Assembly: GCA_033807775.1 (NCBI GenBank)
Contig: CM066314.1
Span: 37,679,501 to 37,743,500, forward strand
Origin: Saussurea involucrata
Taxonomy: Eukaryota > Streptophyta > Magnoliopsida > Asterales > Asteraceae
Reading direction: 5' to 3'
Length of the DNA stretch: 64,000 nt
A model generated the notes under the pieces. The model did not search any database and was not told the origin of the DNA. It was given only the letters and a program-made list of their open reading frames with translations. Positions 55,227 to 64,000 of the stretch are shown here, piece after piece. A program made the position numbers and the translations under genes. Position 1 is the first letter of the stretch. Each line of letters starts with the position of its first letter.

Positions 55227-57060
55227 AGACCAATCCCCATGGATACGATATTGGGTCCTTACCATTATATTACTTGTGAAGCGAACACAATATGTGGTGT
55301 ATACTTGCCCCATTATTGTGCACATTTACGTGTGATTATTTTGCTATCACGTTTTTGGCGCCGTTGCCGGGGATTGGCACGATTTTATATCCTAAGATAT
55401 TGATTTTCACTCGATCCTGACTCGCTAGTTTCCCTTTGTGCTTTTCCGTGTTGTATGCCACAGCTACAACACAGTGAACTTTTGCCTCTAGATCCCTAAA
55501 TTGAAAGAACCGTTAGGAGACGTCGAAGGGGTAGAAGAGGACGAGGTAATCGACACCCCCCGGTAAACAACACTATGGGTGATGTTGGTGATGTACCCGA
55601 AAATACACCTCTACCACCGCCCTCGGTCCCCCCATAAACAAAACTATGGGTGACGTTGGTGATGGACCCGGAAATCCACCTCTACCACCACCCCCGGTGC
55701 AAACCACGGTTGGAATTGCCGATGATAAGGATAGAAGAATACGACACTACGCTACCCCGAATTTGCTCACTTAAATTCGGGAATCCTTGTGCCCGAAATC
55801 GATGCTTTGAATTTTGAACCTAAACCATTGATGATCTCCATGATCCACACGATGGGTCAATATGGAGGTGTAACATCGAAAGATCCACACTTGCATTTAA
55901 AATCATATTTAGAAATTGTGGATGCTTCTAAAATTCAAGGAGTTGATAAAAATGCCTTAAGGCTTATGTTCTTCACTTTTTCACTAAGAGATAGAGGTAA
56001 AGCTTGGCTAAACTCGCAACCACCCCATTCCATAGCTACATGGACATATTTGGAGGAAACGTTTCTGAAAAAAATACTTTCCTCCAACGAGGAACGTTAA
56101 ACTCAGAAATGAAATTTTGGCATTTCGTCAAGGGGACGACGAAGAAGTATCAGATGCTTGGGAGAGATTCAAGGACCTTCTTAGGAAGTGTCTCCACCAT
56201 GGAATCCATTGCTGCATCCAATTGGAAACCTTTTATAATGGGCTTGCCAATTCTGCAAAAATTGTTCTTGACGCAACGACCAGTAGAACATTTACCGGCA
56301 AGACTTATAACGAGGGTTTTGATATTCTTGAAAAGATTGCAAATAATAACACTGAATGGTCAAACTCACGTGCACCTACACCTCCCACCAAAAGTACGTC
56401 GGGATTACATGAAGTAGATGACATTACCGCTCTAAACGCTCAAATTGTTGCATTAACAAACATGGTAAAAAATAACTTGAACTTAGGAGATAAAAACCAA
56501 GTGCTTGCCATGAACGCTAATGTTATGAATGAAAATTGTGCATTTTGTGATGAGAACCATATGTATGAAAAATGTCTGGGAAACCCTGCCTCTGTCAATT
56601 TCGTGGGTAACAATTCACGAAATAGTCCATACTCGCAAACATACAACCCCGAATTGGCGGAACCACCCCAATTTTTCTTAGGCTGTGAATCAGGGACTAC
56701 AAGCCCCTGGGGTAAATTCTGGACAGAACCGACCTCAAAATCCCCCGAGATTTCACCACAGTGGGCAGTCCCCACATTCTCACCACAACGGGCAGTCTTG
56801 ACACTCACACCACAATGGGCAGTCATCTAGGCAACAAGGCACAACCGACATTGGATCTTTGGAATAAATGCTTAAGGGTTTCATAAATCAAACCAATGCC
56901 ACATTAAGAGGTTTTGAAACCCAACTCGGTTTCATAATCAAACCAATGTCCACACCTTCACGGGTCATTCATATATTACCCATGATGAATAATGTATCAT
57001 TCAGGATGAATAATACAACATTCAAGATGAATAATACACTATTCATGATGAATGATACAT
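55227..57060 (+). pseudogene. gag: Athila-type (Ty3/gypsy) LTR end, primer site and gag fragment
   Basis: The last about 120 bases of an LTR are followed by the primer-site block TTTTGGCGCCGTTGCCGGGG (about 55350-55369), a standard Athila signature. Gag starts after a degenerate leader and contains NFEPKPLMISMIHTMGQYGG, FTFSLRDRGKAWLNSQPP, LEETFLKKI, then after a frameshift near 56095-56115 DAWERFKDLLRKCLHHGI, ETFYNGLANSAKIVLDAT. A short tail near 56870-56930 (TLRGFETQLG) resembles the Athila Gag-protease linker. Short CACCACARYGGGCAGTC-like repeats occur at 56755-56825. No pol follows. Confidence 0.82.
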
Positions 57061-57132
57061 AAATCATGAATTCGTGTATTATTCATCTTGAATGTTGTAT
57101 TATTCATTTTGAATACTGTATTATTCGTCATG
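56981..57132. repeat. inverted repeat, 59-bp arms
   Basis: Arms 56981-57039 and 57074-57132 are reverse complements with only a few mismatches, separated by 34 bases. Each arm contains the smaller repeat ATGAATAATAC. It could fold as a long hairpin; no element identified. Confidence 0.8.
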
Positions 57133-57582
57133 AATAGTGAATGAACGTTCCCTTTTGTTATTCATACTGAATATGGACACCAGGAAACGTGCAAACATAT
57201 TAATAATGAATATAACACATACATAACATTTCACGTAAAATCAGTTAAAATGAAGAAAATACTATATCGAGATGGATGTTATATCGAAAAGCACAAAATT
57301 CTCGGTTTTTTGATGTAATTTGTTTGATTAAAATATTAGTAATTTTTAAGATAATTTATTTAAACTTTAAGGGGGTAAAAAAATTTAATCAAAAAAGAAA
57401 ATAAAAAGTCAAAGATGGTAGGCGTTCATTCAAATTTTCAGATTTGTCCCTAACCACTTCTCAATTAATTTCATTAAGTTTTAACTATTGATTAGTTTTC
57501 TAAATTTTGATCAATGGCTAATATTGGTTCTCACGTGCACAATGAAAAATGAGTTTTCATTTGAACCCACCGGTATATATAT
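57133..57582. other. AT-rich sequence, nothing recognised
   Basis: No coding region, LTR or repeat could be supported between the inverted repeat and the next Tat LTR. Confidence 0.6.
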
Positions 57583-58377
57583 TGTTTGGGTAAAAATTCA
57601 CCAGTCACGACCACGACCAGAAAAAGTAAGATTTATGTTACTCGACACGTTTTGGATTAAGATAAGGTCCTGGTAACACATTTGAAACCTCCACCGCCCC
57701 TCCTAAAGTTTAGGTCGAGAGCTCTTCACGACACTCGACCACGTTGTCACCCGATTCGCAGGATCGTCGTAAGATACCTTACGACCTCGACCATTTAACT
57801 AACGATATAACTGTTATGCTTTCTTTGTTTAATGCAGGATCAACGCCATTAATGACCAACGGCTATAATCGACAAGGGTAATTACGAGCATTAACTCTCA
57901 AAAGCCGTTACGACCGTTACTCCGACATTCATGGGGATCATTTAAGGCTACGGAGACTATAAATACAAAGACCCCAGCCTCACTTGCGAACACCTGAACT
58001 CTCGAGAACACTCACTGCAAGAATGAAAAAACATTCTCTCTCGAACAGACGACGCACGACGCACTTGTTTTTATACACGATACACCTGTTTACTTTACAT
58101 TTAAAGTCCTTCTTTCATTTGTATTGTAACTATTTGTACTCTCGACACTCGAAACAAAAGACATCGCCCCTGTTTGGCGATCATAGTGCATCGACGACCA
58201 TCACAGTTGTCCGCGGGTTTTTTCCTCGTGGAGGTTTTTCCCGCGTCACCAAATTCCTTGCGTCTTATTTACGTTTTTTGTCTTAGTCGCACTGCTTTGT
58301 GGAACGATTTCTATCTTTAGTTGTTAAGCTCCACAATCAACCTTAAGTTATCCTTCTGGACGATTTTTCCATAATAA
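57583..58377 (+). repeat. Tat LTR, last bases degraded
   Basis: Starts TGTTTGGGTAAAAATTCACC; TATA box CTATAAAT near 57958; ends CGATTTTTCCATAATAAG, where GGCATTAACA is expected. Joined directly to another LTR. Confidence 0.8.
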
Positions 58378-59148
58378 GGTAAAATCATAATACTTTATCC
58401 CCTGACCAAAAGTTGAAATCGAAAGTTATCCACCTCACGACACTCGACCATGATGTCGTCTAGCTCACACGACCGACGTGACATACCTCGCGACCTCGAC
58501 CGACTAACATATGATATTCTTGTTATATTTTCAGTGTTTAATGAAGGGTCAAAGCCATTAATGACCAACGGACATAACCGACAAGGACAATGATGAGCAT
58601 TAAAAGCAGTGACCGTTGCGACTGTTACTCCTACAATCATGAGGGTCGATTAAAGCTACGAAGACTATAAAAGCAAAGGCTAGAGCATCATTTCAGGGAT
58701 CCTGAATCATCTGGCATCATCTTGGATCAACACAACCGAACCCAGAAGAACACTCGAAGCAAAGAATTCTCTCTCAACAGTTCGCTCACGACGCACGACT
58801 CACTCGCACAACGCATAGTTTTTACACACGACACACTTGTTTTACACGCACGATACACTTGTTACTTTACATTTAAAGTCTTTCTTTCATTTGTATTGTA
58901 ATCATTGTACTCTCGACACCCGAAACATAAGGACATCGCCCCTGTTTGGCGACCATAGTGCATCGACGACCTTCAAAGTCGTCCGCGGGTTTTTTCCTCG
59001 TTGAGGTTTTTCCCGCGTCACCAAAATCTTTGTCTCATTTATATTTTCTGTCTTTGTCGCACGGTTTGTCGCAAGATTCCTATTCTTTAGTTCTTAAGCT
59101 CCACAATCAACCTTAAGTTATCCTTCTGGACGATTTTTGGCATTAACA
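58378..59148 (+). repeat. Tat LTR, first about 75 bases missing; 5' LTR of the pol-only unit
   Basis: Begins within the LTR (GTAAAATCATAATACTTTAT, compare 9220), TATA box CTATAAAA near 58665, ends GGCATTAACA at 59148. The primer-site block TTTGGCGCCCACCGTGGGGC follows at once. Confidence 0.83.
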
Positions 59149-59249
59149 GTTTGGCGCCCACCGTGGGGCCCCATCTAGAGAAAATCTTCGACAAACGTGC
59201 GCCTTACTAACGTTTTCTTGGAGTTTCCCTTCTTTTGTTTTTGAGGAAA

Positions 59250-62167
59250 ATGGCAGGTGATGGAAACCAGGAGCAGATCATTGCCCAGATGCATGGGGAG
59301 CATGAGAATGCGCAGGATGCCCCGGGGGCAGTCGACGATTATCGCCTGGAGGAAGTCATCCTAGATCAGAGCAAGCCTGACCAGAAAGTCCTTGTAGGGT
59401 CGTCCCTCGATCCCTGCCTAAAAGACAAGCTCATATCTTTTTTGCAGGAACATGACGACTGTTTTGCCTGGTCGCATGAAGACATGGTCGGCATAGACCC
59501 TGGTGTCATTTCCCATAAGCTCAATGTAGACCCGTCATTCAAACCTGTCAAGCAAAAGCGGCGGAAATTTGCTCCTGAAAGGAATAAGGTGATAAATGAT
59601 GAGGTCGACAACCTCCTCAAGACAGGAAAAATCCGAGAAGTAAAGTACCCCGACTGGCTTGCTAATGTCGTGGTCGTAGCAAAGAAAAATGGCAAATGAA
59701 GGGTCTGTATTGATTTTACAAATCTCAACAAAGCCTGTCCAAAAGATCCTTTCCCATTACCATATATCGACGCCATGGTCAATGCGACGGCCGGACATGA
59801 ATTATTGACGTTCATGGATGGTTATTCTGGATACAATCAAATCCTTATGCACGTCGAGGACCAAGAGAAAACCGCATTCATGACAGACCGAGGTATTTAC
59901 TGTTATAAGGTTATGCCTTTCGGACTAAAAAATGCAGGTTCAACATACCAGTGTCTGGTGAATAAAATGTTCAAAGACCACCTTGGCGACACAATGGAAG
60001 TTTATATCGACGACATGCTCGTCAAGTCGAACCAAGCAGTCGACCACGTCGAACATTTGAGGCAGTCGTTCGACATCCTTCGGAAGTACAGCATGAACCT
60101 CAACCCGACGAAGTGTTCCTTTGGTGTCAGTGCCGGGAAATTCCTAGGCTACATGGTCACTCGTAGGGGGATCGAAGCCAATCCAGACCAAATCAAGGCC
60201 ATTATCGAGATCAAATCTCCAAGAAATTTCAAAGAGGTCCAAAGGCTCACTGGTCGAGTGACAGCTCTGAACAGGTTTATTTCTCGATCCTCAGACATAT
60301 GTCATTTATTTTACAATGTCCTTAGGAAAAATAAAGGCTTCGACTGGACCGACGATCATGAGCAAGCGCTGCAAAAATTAAAGGAGTACATGACGTCGCC
60401 TCCTTTGTTGTCAAAGCCTGATGACCATGAGGTCTTGCAGCTATATTTGGTTGTTAGTCCTAATGTAGTAAGTGCCATCCTGACGCGAGAAGGTGAAAAG
60501 CAGCAACTGCCGATCTATTATGTAAGTAAATATCTCTTGGATGCCGAGACCAGGTATTCCTCAATGGAAAAACTACTCTTATCGCTTGTTACAGCCGCAA
60601 AGAAATTGCGACACTATTTCGAATCGCATCCGATTACTATCGTTACTAACTATCCTCTTAAGTCTGTCTTGAGAAAACCCGAGTTGACAGGTCGTTTGGA
60701 AAAATGGAGTATCTATCTCAGCAGTTACGACATCAATTTTAAGTCCAGGACCGCGATCAAATCGCAAGCCTTGGCGGATTTCGTTGCTGATTTCAGCCCT
60801 GAATTGGGGAAAGAAGCAGAGCTCGAGGTGTCTACTGTGGCGACTCACAACGACGTACCTTGGACCTTACACGTCGATGGATCGTCCAACATTAGAGGTT
60901 CAGGACTAGGTGTCGTCTTACAGTCGCCACAGGGGGCAAGGTGGTGTACTCCGTTCGATGCGATTTCAAAACCACCAACAACGAAGCCGGGTACGAAGCC
61001 CTGATCGTGGGAATGAATATGGCCCACGACTCGGGGGCAACCGCGCTACATGTCAAAAGCGATTCTCTTCTGGTCGTGAATCAGATGAATGGAGAGTTCA
61101 TAGCCAAAGATTCAAAGATGATAGTGTACCTAAAGGTAGCAAAAGAAAAATCAGAAAAATTCAAATCATTTTCTATTGAGCAGATTCTGAGGGATCAGAA
61201 TACTCAAGCCGACGCTCTAGCAAATCTTGGATCTGCTCTAGTCGAACCAATATTCGACAGTATTCCTATGATCCACCTAGCGACGTCGTCTATTGAAAAT
61301 GACGATGTCGTCCAGATCAAAGAGCAAGAAGATGACTGGTCGTGCGACATCCGAAATTTTCTCATGCGCGACCAACTCCCAGAAGACAAGATGGAAGCTC
61401 GGAAGATCAGATTCAAGGCGTCCAGGTATGTCGTGATCGGAGATAGACTCTATCGACGATCATCGATAGGCTTAAACTTGAGATGCATCATCAGTAGGAG
61501 TCAAGTTCAGAAGATCCTTCAAGAAATGCACGATGAGGAGTGTGGCAATCACTCAGGAGGTCGCAGTTTGGCTAATCGTATCTCCCGACAAGGCTACTTT
61601 TGGCCAACACTGCGACAAGATGCCGTCAGGTACGTCCAGAATTGTGATCCTTGTCAACGACATTCAATTACGTCCCACAAACCATCTGAACCTTTACACT
61701 CGACATTGATCCCATGGCCCTTCATGATATGGGGGATGGACATTGTCGGCAAGCTACCACCTGCCCCAGGGCAAAAGGTATTTCTCCTCGTACTTATAGA
61801 TTATTTTTCCAAATGGGTAGAAGCAGCTGCCTTTTCCCAAATTCGGGACAAGGAAGTCGTATTTTTTATCCAAACTAACATTATATGAAGGTTTGGAATT
61901 CCATCCGAAATTGTCTGCGACAATGGATCCCAATTCATAAGCAACAGGACTCGACAGTTCTGTGAAGACCGCAGCATCAAGCTGACGACATTGACACCCA
62001 GGTATCCCCAGGCAAATGGACTTGCTGAGACGAGCAATAAGACCATCATTGCTTCAATTAAGAAGAGGTTGCAAGCTGCAAAGGGAAGGTGGGTCGAAGA
62101 GCTCCCTTCGGTCCTGTGGGCGAATCGCACGACGCCTCGCATGTCCACAGGACAAACCCCTTTCTCT
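59250..62167 (+). pseudogene. pol: Tat pol-only unit: RT, RNase H, second RNase H, integrase; no Gag or protease
   Basis: ATG 59250 gives about 30 Gag-like N-terminal residues (MAGDGNQEQIIAQMHGEHEN), then runs straight into the pol region upstream of RT (LEEVILDQSKPDQKV, FAWSHEDMVGIDP). RT: VKQKRRKFAPERNKV, VCIDFTNLNKACPKDPFP, VMPFGLKNAGSTYQ, VYIDDMLVKS. RNase H follows (SAILTREGEKQQLPIYYVSK). The second, archaeal-type RNase H that marks Tat elements is present (LHVDGSSNIRGSGLGVVL, NNEAGYEALIVGMN, DALANLGS). Integrase: HSGGRSLANRISRQGYFWP, CDPCQRH, GMDIVGKLPP, VCDNGSQF, YPQANGLAETSN. Damage: TGA 59697-59699 at the Trp of GKWRVCI, frameshift near 60935, TGA 61886-61888. It ends at TGQTPF, where integrase joins the 3' spacer. 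Confidence 0.9.
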
Positions 62168-62660
62168 GACATTGTTTTATCGCAGAATCACACGACATAA
62201 GATTGCTAAGTCTATTACACGACTTTAATCTTGCAAGGTCACACGACATAAGTGAGCAGGTCTATAACTTGGTTATTTTATCACAGGGACACAAGATTCA
62301 AGTTCGTCGTACGATCTAGTCGCACGATCACAAGGTCTAGCGACCCCACTATCTAAGGATCCTTACTTAGAAGAATTTCATATTCTGAATGAATGTCTCG
62401 ATCGCGTGTGCTTGTATCTGCCAACATGATTTAAATATATGACTTATATCTTAGTCATGGTATTACAATGGATGCCTAAGTCGCACGATTTCTTGTTTAT
62501 TCTACGCTTAGTGAAGTTCACAATTAATGTTGTATTTACTAATAAGACGTATAAAACAGAGTGATATTCAAGATAAAATTTCATTTATGAGATCGTCAGC
62601 TACATTAGATAGCTCGACCACCAACGATCGAGCTAGCAAAACAAAAACAAAAACTTTTTT
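62168..62660 (+). other. Tat 3' untranslated segment
   Basis: Non-coding, homologous to 17905-18350 and 21672-22090 (ATCGCAGAATCACACGACAT, ATGCCTAAGTCGCACGATTT, CTCGACCACCAACGATCGAG). The junction with integrase at about 62167 falls just after the place where the other copies have the hairpin, which is lost here. Confidence 0.7.
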
Positions 62661-63320
62661 CTAAGGCTGAGGAGGAGTGTCGGTCGCGTCCTTGCCCGAG
62701 GCCTCGCCCACCTCTTCCTCCTCGACTTCTTTCTCGTCATCAGAGTCGAGGTCTCTTTCGGTCCCGACCTCCCTCAAGAAGTAGGCAAGCTCGTCCGACG
62801 CCGAGGCCAAAGGATTTTTGCCCGACAGGTGTTGCCTCATTATAGCAGCACGAGCGGTCAGTCGAGCCAAGGCAAAAGTAGACGCAGCATCGTCCTTGAG
62901 CTCCCTCACTTCCTTCTCCAGACCCGCCACCTTGGACTTGGAGTCCTCAGCTTCTTTCTCCTTCGTGGCCAAGGACTCCTTCATCCTGTTTAGCTCCTCC
63001 CTTTGGTCGGCAATCATAGATAAGGACTGCGTTAAACGATGGTTCGCCTCATCCTTTGCACGACCGACGGCCTCAAACTCTTTCAAGGCATCATCAGGAC
63101 GTTTGGACATAGCATCGGTGCGCTCTAGGGCAACCTTCTCCCTGTCCAATGATGCGTTCCCCCTCTCATGAGCGGAAGACACCAAACCCTTTATCTTTTT
63201 TGTCTCAGCACGCAGGGCAAGAGAAGATTGAAACGCCTGTAAAACATAAGGAAACGTGTTAATAGACGTTCGACAAGGATTAAAAACACTGAAACACAAG
63301 TTTTGAAAGAAAAACTTACC
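62661..63320 (-). pseudogene. antisense extra gene of Tat, coiled-coil last exon
   Basis: On the minus strand: only the last base or bases of exon 3 remain (63321-63320), then the conserved intron (63237-63319, 83 nt, GTAAGTTTTTC...TTTTACAG) and exon 4 (63236-62661), open for 192 codons with no stop. Exon 4 starts AFQSSLALRAETKK, continues as a coiled coil (REELNRMKESLATKEKEAED, KVAGLEKEVRELKDD), then ARLTARAAIMRQHLSGKNPL and an acidic tail (SDDEKEVEEEEVGE). The sense pol of the same element has two stops and a frameshift, but this frame is intact. The 5' part was separated by the SIRE insertion at 63327. Confidence 0.75.
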
Positions 63321-63326
63321 AGAAAC

Positions 63327-64000
63327 TGTTGGTCCCGAAAGGCCTAAACAAGTTTGTAGAAGGGGGGTTGAATACAAACACACTATTTTTCTTTTCTAAA
63401 TTGTTTATTGATAAATCATTAACAATTTACAGCTTGTTGCGGAAACAAGATTAAGGATAAACCTAAATCTAAACAAGTTGGAACACTAAGTTTTCTTGCA
63501 CTAAGAAAGATAAGGAGATTACTAATAAAATCCTATCTTAAGAGAGATTTGAACTTGTCCAGAGTTAGCAAGTTACTTCAAATGAAGTGAGTTCATCTCT
63601 TTATATACTGCATGCATTTAATGCAAATCAGTATACACTTTACACGTGTCATCAGCGGATTGGTTGCATGTCATTGACCTTTGTTGACAACCTTAGTAGC
63701 CGCATGAATGAACAGTGTAGTATCAGAGTGGTTGTACGATTTCAGATTTTCGGAGGTTCTTTTCTGACATTTCGTACGGTGGCGTGCAAGGGAGGTTAAG
63801 ACAAAAGTACTTTGTACGGAGAACTTCATGATCAGCTTTCGTTGATTCAGCGATTATCATTTACTATTCAGCGAATGATAAAGTTCAGCGATAGCTAAAG
63901 TCTTGTACTTGATACTTCACGTTGAGTGGACAAATCTGAGTCTTCGCTGATCCGCATCAGTTCATTAGGAGACTTGTCGCTGGTTCTTGAGCTTGATCTT
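63327..64000 (-). repeat. LTR of a second SIRE element, running off the window
   Basis: Starts TGTTGGTCCCGAAAGGCC and follows the LTRs at 35356 and 47413 base for base with more differences, so it is an older or different copy. By orientation it is the 3' LTR of a minus-strand element whose body lies to the right. The left flank GAAAC (63322-63326) would be its target duplication. Confidence 0.9.

Noticed and set aside
56440..56826. 128-codon minus-strand frame with HCG repeats
   Set aside because: Antisense shadow of the Athila gag and its short GGGCAGTC repeats.
1..64000. Host single-copy genes
   Set aside because: Every long open frame is explained by a retrotransposon protein or its antisense gene; nothing resembling a cellular gene was found.

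Overview
This window is plant nuclear DNA made almost entirely of nested LTR retrotransposons. The retrotransposon families (Ty3/gypsy Tat with two RNase H domains, chromovirus with chromodomain, Athila; Ty1/copia SIRE-type), the short GT-AG introns and the initiator-tRNA-Met primer sites point to a flowering plant, most likely a eudicot. I cannot name the species. I see no host single-copy gene, rRNA, functional tRNA or CRISPR.

Layout. (1) 1-2118: gag and 5' LTR of a minus-strand Tat element inserted in the leader of a plus-strand chromovirus. (2) 2119-9142: that chromovirus's leader and gag, split by a complete minus-strand non-autonomous Tat element (2724-8360, 963-bp LTRs, 5-bp target duplication GTTGC). 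(3) 9143-27552: a plus-strand Tat complex of LTRs, Gag-protease units, an integrase tail and antisense genes, including a second non-autonomous element with paired 885-bp LTRs (18688-25669). (4) 27553-30664: chromovirus integrase, chromodomain and 3' LTR, the LTR carrying a SINE-like insertion and a minisatellite. (5) 30665-31829: an older degraded remnant. (6) 31830-55226: minus-strand chromovirus copies in tandem sharing an LTR; the first is interrupted by a young 13.0-kb SIRE/copia element (35356-48378, target duplication CAATT). (7) 55227-57132: Athila LTR end, primer site and gag, then an inverted repeat. (8) 57583-63320: two joined Tat LTRs, a Tat pol unit lacking Gag and protease, and an antisense gene cut by a second SIRE copy (63327 to window end).

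The most interesting content is an extra gene carried antisense in the 3' part of the Tat elements. It recurs in at least six places. It has short introns at conserved positions, a promoter-like module on its own strand (CATAAATA, ACGCGT, TGACGTCA), open frames in copies whose gag and pol are wrecked, and two alternative C-terminal ends. The SIRE element also carries an extra gene after pol; it appears to have two exons and a similar upstream module. The Tat copies further fall into Gag-protease-only units and an RT-RNase H-integrase-only unit, which looks like a division of labour between partial elements.

All coordinates, splice sites and LTR comparisons were read by eye. No alignment or database search was run.
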